Of a stretch of 64,000 nt of DNA, positions 34,384 through 43,781 are shown piece after piece. How positions within the stretch are numbered: position 1 is the stretch's first letter; every line of letters starts with the position of its first letter. The stretch is from assembly GCF_004682015.1 (NCBI RefSeq), contig NZ_SMLM01000004.1:124001-188000 (forward strand), written 5' to 3'. This DNA comes from Ramlibacter henchirensis. GTDB taxonomy: Bacteria; Pseudomonadota; Gammaproteobacteria; Burkholderiales; Burkholderiaceae_C. The notes under the pieces are model-generated. The model saw only the letters and a list, made by a program, of their open reading frames with translations. It had not been told where the DNA came from and did no database searches. The translations under genes were made by a program, and so were the position numbers.

Positions 34384-34398
34384 CGGACTATGAATCCG
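34384..34398 (+). repeat. Anticodon-arm-like hairpin, copy 7
   Basis: CGGA-CTATGAA-TCCG with a seven-base loop of anticodon-loop form, about 140 bases after the preceding gene. A weaker relative (GGTCTGAGAGTCC) lies at about 34313. Confidence 0.4.
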
Positions 34399-34532
34399 CC
34401 TGTCAACTAGCCAGACTCTCCTGGATTCATTTCGACGCTCCGCGGGGCGTAACTGCAGCTTTCGCGCGACGATGCGAGTCGCTCGGCCTTGCGGAACGTA
34501 AACTCAGCAGTCAGGACTCCTGTTTACGAAAA

Positions 34533-35309
34533 TTGTCTGATCCCGGCCAACGATCTCCCCTCAAGGACAAACCACTGCGCCTGCCGGGCCAATCTGTCTT
34601 CGAACAAAGAGAAAAGCTCATAGAAGACTCGGTTTCAACACCAATGATGCAGGCGCTCTTGTTCGTCCTCCTGGCGGGCATCGAGTGGTGGCGGTGGTAC
34701 ACGGGAATGAAGCCCAATCCGGTCATCTTTTCACTGGCAGCCGCCGCTGCGGTTGGGTACGCTGCGTTGCGATTCTTCCGAGTGCGTCCAAAGCTAAGGG
34801 CACTGCGGCTTGGCGAAGAAGGCGAGAAGGCTGTGGGCCAGTTCCTGGAGCGCTTGAGGGGAAGTGGATTTCAGGTTTTCCACGACGTAGTCGGACCTGG
34901 ATTCAACGTAGACCACGTTCTTGTCGGTCCTCAAGGTCTGTTTACGGTAGAGACAAAGACGTGGAGCAAACCTAGCTCTGGCAACGCTCGGATCGTCTTC
35001 GATGGGGACACGCTCAAAGTGGGCGCAAGAAGCCCGGAGCGTGACCCGATCTCGCAAGCCCGTGCTCAAGCATCTTGGCTGCGCGGGTTGCTGGCAGAGA
35101 GCAGCGGCCGCTCCGTGCAAGTCCGACCGGTGATCGCGTTTCCCGGGTGGTTCGTGGAGACGACTGGGCGAAGTACTGACGTCTGGGTTTTGGAGCCGAA
35201 GGCATTACCCCACTTCATCGAAACTGAACCCTCAAGACTCTCACCTGAAGACGCGCGGTTGCTCGCGTATCACCTATCCCGCTACGTCCGGAGCTCACAA
35301 GCTAAGTAG
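34533..35309 (+). CDS. Membrane-anchored NERD-domain protein
   Basis: Two transmembrane helices (about 38-56 and 64-80) precede a NERD nuclease-related domain (about 92-210): GEEGEKAVGQFLERL, FNVDHVLVGPQGLFTVETKT and RARAQASWLRGLL. The D...E-T-K arrangement matches the PD-(D/E)XK-like core of NERD proteins, which are presumed DNA-processing enzymes and occur near restriction systems. The frame starts at a TTG (34533); an ATG pair at 34644 would drop the first 37 residues. It lies upstream of the McrBC operon on the same strand. Confidence 0.85.
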   Translation: MSDPGQRSPLKDKPLRLPGQSVFEQREKLIEDSVSTPMMQALLFVLLAGIEWWRWYTGMKPNPVIFSLAAAAAVGYAALRFFRVRPKLRALRLGEEGEKAVGQFLERLRGSGFQVFHDVVGPGFNVDHVLVGPQGLFTVETKTWSKPSSGNARIVFDGDTLKVGARSPERDPISQARAQASWLRGLLAESSGRSVQVRPVIAFPGWFVETTGRSTDVWVLEPKALPHFIETEPSRLSPEDARLLAYHLSRYVRSSQAK

Positions 35310-35318
35310 CTCTAACGA

Positions 35319-35340
35319 CCGGACTTGCAATCCGCAGGTT
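35319..35340 (+). repeat. Anticodon-arm-like hairpin, copy 8
   Basis: CCGGACTTGCAATCCGCAGG, eleven bases after the NERD stop. Aligned with tRNA-Asn it matches at most positions outside the anticodon and extends into AGGTTC, so it is the copy closest to a real tRNA. Confidence 0.5.
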
Positions 35341-35581
35341 CTCGCCCATACCCGCTGGCTTTGGACTAACGGTCTTCTGGCAACTTGGTCCGCGCTTCTT
35401 ACACCAGGCTTCAGTACGCGAGACCGAGCGCTTACGGCCCTCGCGAAAGGCTTCCGATAGCCTCCTCGCCCCCCTCGCCACGAGGGGGCGATGTCCAGCC
35501 TTGTGAACGAGTGCCGACAGTTATCCCGGCCCCAGGCCTACGCGTTGTGGAAAAATAAACCGATCATGCCGGGGGCCCTAC

Positions 35582-35956
35582 GTGCAACGTACTTCTGACT
35601 TAGCCGATCTGCAGCAGCAGCTGCGCCAATTTGCAGCAGAGCGCGACTGGGAGCGTTTTCATTCACCGAAGAATCTGGCGATGGCGCTCGCCTGTGAGGC
35701 TGGGGAAGTTCTTGAGCACTTTCAATGGCTCTCAGAGTCCGAAAGCGACAGCCTGTCCGCGGAAGCGAAGCAGGCCGTCGGCGAAGAACTCGCAGATGTC
35801 TACCTGTATTTAGTCCGGCTCGCGGACCGCCTGTCCATTGATCTCCCAGCAGCCGCCCAGCAGAAGATCGATTTGAACGCGAAGAAGTACCCAGTCGAAA
35901 GGGCAAAGGGTAACGCCAAGAAGTACACCACATTCGGAATCGAGGGCGAGGAATGA
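35582..35956 (+). CDS. MazG-like nucleotide pyrophosphohydrolase
   Basis: A 124-residue all-helical protein with the MazG/dCTPase-type metal motifs EAGEVLEHFQW (about 39-49) and EELADVYLYLVRLAD (about 68-82), preceded by FHSPKNLAMALACE, as in short MazG-like enzymes that hydrolyse (d)NTPs to monophosphates. The start is GTG 35582. Its stop overlaps the mcrB-like ATG (ATGA), so it is the first gene of a three-gene operon. Depletion or cleaning of modified nucleotides alongside modification-dependent restriction would make sense but is inferred. Confidence 0.88.
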   Translation: MQRTSDLADLQQQLRQFAAERDWERFHSPKNLAMALACEAGEVLEHFQWLSESESDSLSAEAKQAVGEELADVYLYLVRLADRLSIDLPAAAQQKIDLNAKKYPVERAKGNAKKYTTFGIEGEE

Positions 35957-38490
35957 CTGAACCAACAAACATATTCATCTTCACAGCCGGGGACGCATCC
36001 GCTCGGGCTCACCTCGATGATTCGATCACAAAGTCCATTTCGCTTGAGACCGTTCTTGCTCACCTTCCGCCTGACACGCACTCGCAAATCAGTGAAATCA
36101 GCAAAGAGCACGGTCTCTATGCATGGGGCGCCATCCCGGGCCCTCAGAACAGACCACGTTGGGCTGCGATGCAAGAAGGCGATCTCGCGTTGTGCGTCTA
36201 CGACTCACGGTATCGGTACGTCGCCCAGGTCCTCAAGAAGTTTGAGAACGAAGACTTGGCTCGCGCGATCTGGGGACAAGACCCTGAAGGCCGAACTTGG
36301 AGCCTGATCTACTTCCTCACGGAACCGCAGAAGCTCGATGTCCCCCTGCTCGACCTGGCCGGCTACCTTCAACAGGGCTATATGGGGTTCACCCGCATTA
36401 GCGACGCGAAGTCCGCACGCATCAAGGCCGAATTCGGGTCGATCAACACGTTTGTGGAGCAGCAGCTCCTCAGCAGACCGATCGATGCGCATCCTTTGGA
36501 CAACATCACGAGACAAGATGTCCTCGATGCCTTGGCTCGCCTTGACGCGGGTGAGACCCACGGGTACGGGCCATCAACGGATTACAACCTGGTACACGAG
36601 GGTAAGCCGTATCCGCCTAAAGCAGCTGCAGGGATAGCGACTATGCGCACGTTGGGCCGGCCTCTGAGACCCAGCGAATTTTCCGCTGGTATGGGGACGA
36701 AGAACTTCCGCGTACTGGAGAAGCTGGGGTTCACCATTCAGCCTAAGCCTTCAGATGACCTGTTCTTCCTGATCCGCTCGAATGAAGACTCCCCGTATGA
36801 CGACGAGCTCGGCGTCCGCTATCACTTCACGAACACCGTTCCGAACCACAAGAAGCTGCTTGTTGGAGCACGCGTAGTTGTTGATTCGACAAGCTCAAAC
36901 GGGACCAGGCTACGCGGGCACGGCAACCTGGGGCCCGCGCAGTCGAAGGTGACGCCCTCTGGTTCGCAAGAGTTCGTGAGCGAGTTCACTTCCTGGACAC
37001 CGTTCTCCCCGCCAAAGCCAATTTCTGCTGCGCTTAAGGCGCAAATCGCTGCGCAGCCCGGGTACAACGTTCAGCACGCGATCCGCCCACTTAGCAGACG
37101 GCTGTTCGAGGCGATCACCGATGGAAAGCCGATTGACATGATCGACGAAGTCGTCCTGATTGGAACCACCAGAAGAACCGACAAGGAGCTCGACGAGTTT
37201 CAAGACTTGGTCAACAGAGAAGGAGGCCAGGCGTGGTGGTGGAGCTTCCCAATCAAGAGTGAGGCACAAAGCGCGCTCCCCCGCCCGTTCTACGTGTATT
37301 TGAATCGGGGCGGCGGAGTTTTCACTCACCGATGTCGTGTCGATGACTTCCGAACTAGCCAAGGCAACTCGGGGATGGAGTCTCCATGGCCAGAGAAGAC
37401 GCCTCTGCGCCTGAGAGGGGCGACACGTGCCGGCGATCGCCAGAGCGAGGTATTCAAGACTTGGCTGCTCGTGGGTTCGGTCGAAGAAATCAAGCCGGCT
37501 CTCGCGCTCTCAGATTTTGAGCCGGCAGCACCTTGGTCCAGCGACAACAACATCCTCAACCAGAGCACCTTCGGCTACGCGTACCGGAAGCAGAAGACAG
37601 GTGTGCCTACGCCCTCAAAGCCTTACACCGTCGACGACGCAATCGAAGACATCTTCCTCTCGAAGACCGACCTCGAGGAACTCATTGGACTTCTATCCAG
37701 TAAGAAGAACTTGATCCTCCAGGGGGCGCCTGGTACAGGCAAGACTTACCTGGCTAAGCGACTCGCCTTCGCTCTCATGGGCGAGGCCGCAGATGACCGC
37801 GTCACGATGGTGCAGTTCCACCAGTCGTACTCGTACGAGGACTTCATCGGGGGTTACCGTCCAACTGGCGAAGGGTTCGCATTCAAGTCTGGAGTGTTCT
37901 CGCGATTCTGCGCGGCTGCAACGCAACGGCCGACCGCGAAGTTCGTGTTTGTAATCGACGAGATCAACCGCGGCAATCTGAGCAAGATCCTTGGCGAAGT
38001 GATGCTGCTGATGGAGTCCGACAAGCGCGGACCCGGGTGGGCGATTCCACTCACCTACTCGACCGAGCAGGAGCCGCCTTTTTACATTCCCGAGAACGTG
38101 TACATCATCGGCTTGATGAATACCGCCGATCGGTCGCTCGCAATGGTCGACTACGCTCTTCGGCGGCGCTTCGCCTTCTGGACTTTGCTGCCTGCGTTCG
38201 AGTCTGCACGGTTCAAGGTGCACCTGCAGTCTAGGGAAATTCCTGAGGCTTTCACCAAGAAAATCGTTGACCGTATGTCCAAACTGAACGCGGCTATCGC
38301 AGCCGATAAAGACTTGGGCGCGGGATTTATGGTTGGACATAGCTTCTTCACCTCGCCCGACGAATCAGTCAGCGCGGACGCCTGGTACGCCAGGGTTATC
38401 CGCGCGGAAGTAGCACCATTGCTTGCGGAGTACTGGTTCGACAAGCCCGCGAGCTACATCGAAGATCGGGTCAACGAATTGCTGGCCTGA
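35953..38490 (+). CDS. McrB-like GTPase of a type IV restriction system
   Basis: The N-terminus (about 1-160) is EVE/PUA-like (IFIFTAGDASARAHLDDSI, WAAMQEGDLALCVYDS), a fold that reads modified bases. A second region (about 180-265; ITRQDVLDALARLDAGETHG, GKPYPPKAAAGIA) resembles the head domain of ScoMcrA. After another EVE-like segment (about 270-320) comes the McrB AAA+ GTPase: GAPGTGKTYLAKRL (about 591), FVIDEINRGN (about 665) and the McrB motif MNTADRSLAMVDYALRRRF (about 721). It should assemble as a ring, recognise modified DNA and drive McrC. It is coupled to MazG-like upstream and one base from McrC downstream. Confidence 0.92.
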   Translation: MTEPTNIFIFTAGDASARAHLDDSITKSISLETVLAHLPPDTHSQISEISKEHGLYAWGAIPGPQNRPRWAAMQEGDLALCVYDSRYRYVAQVLKKFENEDLARAIWGQDPEGRTWSLIYFLTEPQKLDVPLLDLAGYLQQGYMGFTRISDAKSARIKAEFGSINTFVEQQLLSRPIDAHPLDNITRQDVLDALARLDAGETHGYGPSTDYNLVHEGKPYPPKAAAGIATMRTLGRPLRPSEFSAGMGTKNFRVLEKLGFTIQPKPSDDLFFLIRSNEDSPYDDELGVRYHFTNTVPNHKKLLVGARVVVDSTSSNGTRLRGHGNLGPAQSKVTPSGSQEFVSEFTSWTPFSPPKPISAALKAQIAAQPGYNVQHAIRPLSRRLFEAITDGKPIDMIDEVVLIGTTRRTDKELDEFQDLVNREGGQAWWWSFPIKSEAQSALPRPFYVYLNRGGGVFTHRCRVDDFRTSQGNSGMESPWPEKTPLRLRGATRAGDRQSEVFKTWLLVGSVEEIKPALALSDFEPAAPWSSDNNILNQSTFGYAYRKQKTGVPTPSKPYTVDDAIEDIFLSKTDLEELIGLLSSKKNLILQGAPGTGKTYLAKRLAFALMGEAADDRVTMVQFHQSYSYEDFIGGYRPTGEGFAFKSGVFSRFCAAATQRPTAKFVFVIDEINRGNLSKILGEVMLLMESDKRGPGWAIPLTYSTEQEPPFYIPENVYIIGLMNTADRSLAMVDYALRRRFAFWTLLPAFESARFKVHLQSREIPEAFTKKIVDRMSKLNAAIAADKDLGAGFMVGHSFFTSPDESVSADAWYARVIRAEVAPLLAEYWFDKPASYIEDRVNELLA

Positions 38491-38491
38491 C

Positions 38492-39544
38492 ATGATTCCG
38501 ATCAGGAATATCTACTTCATGCTCTCTTACGCATGGAACCGGCTCGACCAAGCAGAGCTCGTAGATGTCAGCACGGAACAGATCGAAACCCTTCCGGACC
38601 TCTTGGCCAGTGTTCTATTGCGGGGGGTTCAACGCTGCCTCAAGGACGGGATCGATCGTGGGTACAAAGAGCAGCTGCAAGAGGGCACATTTGTCCGTGG
38701 CCGCCTGGACCTTGGGGTGTCCGTGAGGCGTCTGCTGCTGAAGCAAGCCCGTGCAGCCTGCCACGTCGACGAGTTGACCAGCAACATCCTGGCCAATCAG
38801 ATCGTTAAGACAACTATGCAGCAGCTAACCCGCTTGCCTGCTCTTGACCCAGATCTCCGTCATGGCCTTGCCTTGCTTGTGCGGCGTCTACCAGACGTTG
38901 AAGCGATACGTCTCAGCCGAAGGGACTTTGATCGGGTTCAGCTGCACTCTAATAATAGTTTCTACAAATTCCTCATCGACATCTGCCGCGTCGTTCATGA
39001 CGGGCTACTAGTCGACTCTGCCAACGGGGAATACTCCTTCAGAAGCTTCATCGAAGACGAGCACGCCATGAGGCGCCTCTTCCAGCATTTCGTCTCGAAC
39101 CTTCTTCGACATCACCAGGATCACTACGAAGTCGGCAACGACCGGTTCAGGTGGAACATCGTTGCGCCTGATTCTCAGAGTGATCAGCTCATGCCCATGA
39201 TGGAGACGGACATAACTCTCCGCGCGCCAGGGCACGTTGTAGTGATCGACACGAAGTTCTCCCAATCGGTATTTCAGCAGAGATTTCAGAAGCAGAAGCT
39301 CAAGTCCGAACACCTTTATCAGCTGTTCTCGTACCTGAAGAACCTTGAGTTCAAGGGCGGCGACTACACGAACGCTGATGGGATCCTTCTCTACCCTACT
39401 ACCGAGAAGGCCGTGGATTTCACGACAACCGTGCAAGGCCATAGGATGTCAGTGCGGACGGTCGATCTAAGTCAAGCTCCCCAGGGGATTCGCGATGACC
39501 TCTTGGCGCTCGCGAAGCCCGTGGCTACTCTAGGCAGTGCCTGA
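38492..39544 (+). CDS. McrC-like nuclease subunit
   Basis: The 350-residue protein begins MIPIRNIYFMLSYAWNRLD, the usual McrC start, one base after the McrB stop. The PD-(D/E)XK nuclease core is at METDITLR (about 236) and VVVIDTKFS (about 249). McrC cleaves DNA when activated by McrB translocation. The region VRGRLDLGVSVRRLL is also family-typical. The longer in-frame start at 38423 would overlap mcrB and is rejected. The operon MazG-like/McrB/McrC appears intact. Confidence 0.92.
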   Translation: MIPIRNIYFMLSYAWNRLDQAELVDVSTEQIETLPDLLASVLLRGVQRCLKDGIDRGYKEQLQEGTFVRGRLDLGVSVRRLLLKQARAACHVDELTSNILANQIVKTTMQQLTRLPALDPDLRHGLALLVRRLPDVEAIRLSRRDFDRVQLHSNNSFYKFLIDICRVVHDGLLVDSANGEYSFRSFIEDEHAMRRLFQHFVSNLLRHHQDHYEVGNDRFRWNIVAPDSQSDQLMPMMETDITLRAPGHVVVIDTKFSQSVFQQRFQKQKLKSEHLYQLFSYLKNLEFKGGDYTNADGILLYPTTEKAVDFTTTVQGHRMSVRTVDLSQAPQGIRDDLLALAKPVATLGSA

Positions 39545-39592
39545 GCGGAGCTTCGCAACCTGAATCGTCGCTGGGTTGGCCGGGACGCGTGG

Positions 39593-39617
39593 AGCCGGCG
39601 GACTCGCTTGCAAGGGC
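39593..39617 (+). repeat. Anticodon-arm-like hairpin, copy 9 (degenerate)
   Basis: GCCGGCGGACTCGC begins like copy 6 but the right arm is lost (TTGCAAGG). It lies about 50 bases after the McrC stop. Confidence 0.3.
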
Positions 39618-39669
39618 AACTCTCACTAAGTGCCAGCTCCGGAGGGCAACAAAAGAGACCAGAGATCAA

Positions 39670-40284
39670 CTACCTGGGTCGACAGTCGTTTTTGATCTCG
39701 GGGCTTAGAACTTCCTTCAGTGCTTTGGCGGTGTACATGCGCTTCTTACCGTCCATGTACTCGACTTCCACGGCATTGATCTTCACGCATTCGGTCGTCG
39801 CGTTGTACCAGACTGGGTTCCAGCCGCGCCACTCCGGCTCCTCGCCGCTGCGGATCGGGCCGGTCGCCCGAATCCATGTCGTTGAGTGATCGCCGATCCG
39901 AGTTCGAACCACGTCGCCGACGGCGTTGTAAGGCGTCACCTGCAGCCGAATGTACTTGATCGACGACATCTTGTTCGGGTTCACAAAGCGAGCCTCCAAC
40001 TCCACGCCGCCAGCAGAGTTGACCTCTTCAATTCCGAACGCTTGGACTACATGCGATGGATGTGGTCCATTCGATGGCAGCGTCGACGAACTGCTGTCTG
40101 TCGCCGAACTCTGGCCAGGACTTGAGGCAGTTGCGGCGTCGAGCAGGCATTTGGCAACCGCAGCCCGTCGGGAAGAGTCTCCATGGACTTCACCCACCTC
40201 AGCTTCGCAGTCCAGCGCTGATTTCGACGCGTTGCACGCTCCCGATACGCCCGCGATCAAGAGGAAAATCAACACCCTGTACAT
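39670..40284 (-). CDS. Lipoprotein-like secreted protein (204 aa)
   Basis: Start 40284 gives MYRVLIFLLIAGVSGACNAS, a signal peptide with a lipobox-like SGAC. After a Ser/Thr-rich linker (about 55-75) there is a beta-sandwich-like domain (about 80-180) with FVNPNKMSSIKYIRLQVTPY and EYMDGKKRMYTA, as in FxLYD-type or similar extracytoplasmic domains. I do not know its role. Longer in-frame starts up to 40467 lack a signal sequence. It is divergent from the lipoprotein gene at 40852. Confidence 0.65.
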   Translation of the reverse strand: MYRVLIFLLIAGVSGACNASKSALDCEAEVGEVHGDSSRRAAVAKCLLDAATASSPGQSSATDSSSSTLPSNGPHPSHVVQAFGIEEVNSAGGVELEARFVNPNKMSSIKYIRLQVTPYNAVGDVVRTRIGDHSTTWIRATGPIRSGEEPEWRGWNPVWYNATTECVKINAVEVEYMDGKKRMYTAKALKEVLSPEIKNDCRPR

Positions 40285-40851
40285 CACTAAACTCCGCTCA
40301 AAGATGAGCGTGGATTGTAGGCGCCCGCTGTAGCGGTAGTAGGTAGCGCGTACCGCACCCGATCCCAAACCGTCAGGAATTAAAGGCGAATTCATGTGTG
40401 TTCCATGCCCGAGGGTGCACCGATGGCCTCTCCCGCGAACAGCGGCAGTGACTCCATCTCCGAGCAAATTGACCGACTACGCTCGCCCCCTAATACGGTA
40501 GGCAGCGCGTCTTCGAACGGCGGCCGCTTCGGGACAAATACAAGGGGCGCTTTTGAGCCTTCTGTATTTAGTTCTGAGGACGGAGTGAGCATTCCGTATG
40601 CTATCCGGGCCGACAGCCGTCCATTTGATTACCTGGGCAGCCAACCCAGCCCGGGTAAGACCCTACTACCGCTCTCTCGGCGCGAACTTGCGGTCGGCGC
40701 GCACACTTGGAGGGGCTCCGCAATCGGGCAGTCGTGTACAGCAAATCGGCAGCGCGCACACCCGGAAGGCTCCTGTGGCGCGTCGAGGCCTAACGAAGTA
40801 GGCTGCGCAAGCTCTAGAAAGAGGCGCGTGGTCGATACAGAGGGGGAAAAC

Positions 40852-41571
40852 ATGTCTCGTTTGCTCATCGCAGTTGCAGTGGTCGCACTGGTCGGCTGCT
40901 CTGACCCTAAGCACACTGCCCTTCCAACTGAGATCGAGAAGTACGAGACGATCAAGCCGCAGGTCGAGAAACTCACACCTGAGGAGCGCGAGCTCTTTGC
41001 CAAGTACGCAATGCGAAAGGCGATGAAAGGCACGCTGTTGGGCGGCATGGCCGGAGCGACAGACGCCACCACGATCGGCGAGGCCATCGAAAACCAGCGC
41101 ACGTTTATGGCCGAAGCGGCTCGGCGCGAAGCCGAGGCTGCTGCTTTGAAGGAAAAGGCGAAGGCACAACGAGAGGCTGGACTTAAGGCCATGCGGGACA
41201 TCGTCACCGTCGCGCTGGTGAGCAAGAGGTTAGACGTTCAGCGCGGCTACAGCGGAATTGAGATGGACCGCAAGTTCGTCATGTCTGTCGCCTACAAGAA
41301 CAGCGGCACCAAGGACATAGCGGGGGTGAAGGGAACGCTGATCGTGCAGGACCTATTCGGGGATACCCTATCCGAGTTCCTGATCTCGAACGACGAAACA
41401 ATCAAGGTCGGTGACACCGTGACGTGGACCGGTTCCCGATCGACTCGCTTTTCCTTCGGAAACAACAAGGACGAAAAGTTGGCTGAACTCTCAGACGACA
41501 AATTCAAGGTTGTTTGGGAGCCAGAGATGGTGGTGTTCACCGATGGGACCAAACTGACAGCTCCCAAGTGA
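40852..41571 (+). CDS. Lipoprotein with coiled coil and beta domain (239 aa)
   Basis: ATG 40852, preceded by AGGGGG, gives a lipoprotein signal MSRLLIAVAVVALVGCSDPK. Residues about 35-110 are helical and charged (ERELFAKYAMRKAMKGTLLG, ARREAEAAALKEKAKAQREA). The C-terminal 110 residues form a beta-sandwich-like domain (FVMSVAYKNSGTKDIAGVKG, TVTWTGSRSTRF). The style matches that of the 39670 product, so both may act at the cell envelope. A longer upstream frame is non-coding in character. Function unknown. Confidence 0.68.
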   Translation: MSRLLIAVAVVALVGCSDPKHTALPTEIEKYETIKPQVEKLTPEERELFAKYAMRKAMKGTLLGGMAGATDATTIGEAIENQRTFMAEAARREAEAAALKEKAKAQREAGLKAMRDIVTVALVSKRLDVQRGYSGIEMDRKFVMSVAYKNSGTKDIAGVKGTLIVQDLFGDTLSEFLISNDETIKVGDTVTWTGSRSTRFSFGNNKDEKLAELSDDKFKVVWEPEMVVFTDGTKLTAPK

Positions 41572-41935
41572 AACGGTAGCCGCCGATACCGCGAACTGGC
41601 GTCCACCGCTTTCAGCTTGTATTCACGCCGCTTCGGCGTGGCTCGTACTTACCACCCTCACCCACTCTTCTCGCAGGATGAGGGGCGGTCGTGCAAACCG
41701 CCGCTCCCGCCGTGCCCCACGACGGGAAGCAGCTTTGACTTGGTGCGAGCGGCGCACTCATCCCGCAGCGCCTCTGCCCGCCATGCGCAAGCAATCTGAG
41801 CGTTCACACACGATGTCTTCAGTCGAATCGAAGCCGTACCAATCAGCTCTGGAGTGTTCTTACCGACCACCAGAACTGGGATCGAGTTTCAACCAGGCCA
41901 TCAGCTCTCGCCAGTCGTTCGCGCATAGGCTGCTT
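41572..41935. other. Intergenic, about 360 bases
   Basis: Between convergent genes; contains a GC hairpin CACGCCG-CTT-CGGCGTG (about 41625-41641) without a U-tract that could be a weak bidirectional terminator. No gene seen. Confidence 0.4.
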
Positions 41936-42958
41936 CTACGGCCAACTTTTGCGAGGCTGTGCGCGGAGAGTTAGTTCACTCATTTTGCGACCGTCCTCGC
42001 TCAGTACGTCTTCGAGCATCTCGGAGCCGAGCCCGGTCGTGAGCCTCCATCCTCCTGTAGTCTCCCCAGCTGGTTTTCGAAGAGTTGGCATCAGCACTGT
42101 GGGAGTGAAGCCTCGGTTCATCGGCTGTTCGAGCCTACCTGTGACCTCGTCGAGCTCGAAATATCGTGTGCGCAGCGACACTCCCACGCGTGTGACGCTC
42201 ACACATGCATCGCCGACATAAGGGGTGCGCAGTGCTACGTCCTGGATTGTGTTCACAAGCACACGCTCGACAATGTCGCAGTTAATCGGTTCTCCTGGTC
42301 GAAGTGACGCTCGAAGCCGATTCATCAACGCAGCGCGTTCTTGTTTACCAAAAACCTCGGCCGGATATGAGAATAGCTTCAGGCTGTGCCCTCCGCTAAG
42401 ATAGAAATCGCGAGGACGAGTCCACTTGAACGTGAATTGTGGACCCCCGAAGTCCTTAGAGACTAGCGCAGCACATGGGTGCATCTTGGCCGCTCGACGA
42501 CTCTCCCAGACCAAACGAACACCGGTCGCTACAACTGTCAATGCCTGCTCGCGATCGGGCTGTCGCGCTACCTGTAGCCATTCATTGAGCGCCGACTGCA
42601 GGCGCCTTAAAGCCAAAGGCAAGTTTGGCCAATACGACTGAACGCCCTTGCGCGGACAAAGCAGAAGCGTAACCGCGGGCGCTGACCCAGACCCGGTATT
42701 GATGCTGCCAACAGCGCACGCCGAGGCGCTATCTGAGTAGGCTTCTGGAACGAGCCGCCGGGCAATCCACTCATCGGTAGGCATCCCATTGAGATAAGCG
42801 ATCCCAGTAAATCCGATACTCACCATCGCGTCCCGAGCACGGAATATGACGATCTTGTTCGAAGCGTCGTCGAATTGCCGGCCGCCACTGAACGTGAGCT
42901 TCCGATCGCCTACGTGTACGGTGCCATCTCGATTAGTTAGGACCAAGTGGAGAGTCAT
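41936..42958 (-). CDS. HslV/proteasome-like Ntn hydrolase (predicted)
   Basis: After Met removal the chain starts TLHLVLTNRDGTVHVGDRKL, closely paralleling HslV and proteasome beta subunits. Thr1 is the would-be nucleophile, Asp17 falls exactly at the catalytic position (VGD), Lys34 sits at or beside the Lys33 position (NK), and the strand MVSIGFTGIAY matches the Gly-rich strand of the fold. The protein is 340 residues, longer than HslV (about 175), with an extra C-terminal region. No HslU or other unfoldase is adjacent. It may be a self-standing protease or amidase; substrate unknown. The fold assignment is inferred from motif spacing. Confidence 0.65.
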   Translation of the reverse strand: MTLHLVLTNRDGTVHVGDRKLTFSGGRQFDDASNKIVIFRARDAMVSIGFTGIAYLNGMPTDEWIARRLVPEAYSDSASACAVGSINTGSGSAPAVTLLLCPRKGVQSYWPNLPLALRRLQSALNEWLQVARQPDREQALTVVATGVRLVWESRRAAKMHPCAALVSKDFGGPQFTFKWTRPRDFYLSGGHSLKLFSYPAEVFGKQERAALMNRLRASLRPGEPINCDIVERVLVNTIQDVALRTPYVGDACVSVTRVGVSLRTRYFELDEVTGRLEQPMNRGFTPTVLMPTLRKPAGETTGGWRLTTGLGSEMLEDVLSEDGRKMSELTLRAQPRKSWP

Positions 42959-43565
42959 TACTGTCGACCCAACCCTCTCTCAAGGATCGCCGATGTGCTG
43001 GCGATTCGGTATTCGAAACGCCCGAGAGTCCTCGTCATTCACTCCGGGGCCGCGGCTGAGGTACGCTTCGCTCTGCAGCCCGCTCGGGGCGGATTCCAAC
43101 GAGATCAGCGTAACGCGCTACTTCGAAGTGATCAACAACGACGAGAGCTACAGCAATCCGATGATCACGGTGTACTACTCGCGGGTTCGTGGACGGATCG
43201 CAGACCGTGCAGAGCAAGAAGAGCTTTCGACGGCAATTCGCACAGGTGCACCCTTAGCAAAGCCGCTCGCCAATCGCGACTGCCCGGGGACTGATAGTCC
43301 GCCGCTCTCGTTCAGGTGAGCCGGACAGCCAGCTGTGCGACGCTCAGGTCGAGTTCTGCATCAGTACAGCTGCATTGCGAAGTTGTCGCGGTACTGAGCT
43401 TGCGCCCGTGCACAAGCGGAGCACTATGGGGGATACCGCCGGCTGCGCGCCACGACAACTCACAGTTGGAAGGATCGGGCGGGCGGGCAGCTAATCGGGT
43501 GCGGCGTTCGCGCACCTGCGGGATTTAACCCTGTCACGGAGTGAGAACCCCCGCTCCGTCAGGCA
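42959..43565. other. Intergenic, about 600 bases with a hairpin and a weak ORF
   Basis: A plus frame ending near 43319 contains RYFEVINNDESYSNPMITVY and is protein-like for about 75 codons but has no start or ribosome binding site; it may be a gene fragment. The hairpin copy at 43289 lies inside it. Confidence 0.35.
43289..43301 (+). repeat. Anticodon-arm-like hairpin, copy 10
   Basis: GGACT-GAT-AGTCC, a perfect palindrome with the GGACTnnnARTCC pattern, followed by GCCGCTCTCGTTCAGG. Confidence 0.4.
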
Positions 43566-43781
43566 TCAGCTTGCTTCGGAGTCGGTTCGAAACACGGCTC
43601 TGTGGTGCTGCGGCATGCGCGATCCGCCGTTTGGGCGGCGCTTCCCGCCTGCCCACTTCAGCTTGCGGCGCTTGACGAGAGCCGTGACGGTTCCAGTCCA
43701 AAAGACCGGCTTGTCATACATCAGCCGGTCGCGATCGCGCCGCGGCGCCGCGTCAGCGATGCAGGACTTTTCTTTCTTCAC
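43566..43781 (-). CDS. Small basic protein coupled to the deamidase
   Basis: A GTG at 43781 overlaps the TGA of the upstream deamidase gene (GTGA) and opens a 71-residue basic frame containing RLMYDKPVFWTGTVTALVKR and RKLKWAGGKRRPNGG. I do not recognise it. The overlap and protein-like first half suggest a real gene; the last third is low-complexity. If the deamidase is a toxin, this would be the natural place for an immunity factor, but nothing in the sequence shows that. Confidence 0.4.
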   Translation of the reverse strand: MKKEKSCIADAAPRRDRDRLMYDKPVFWTGTVTALVKRRKLKWAGGKRRPNGGSRMPQHHRAVFRTDSEAS

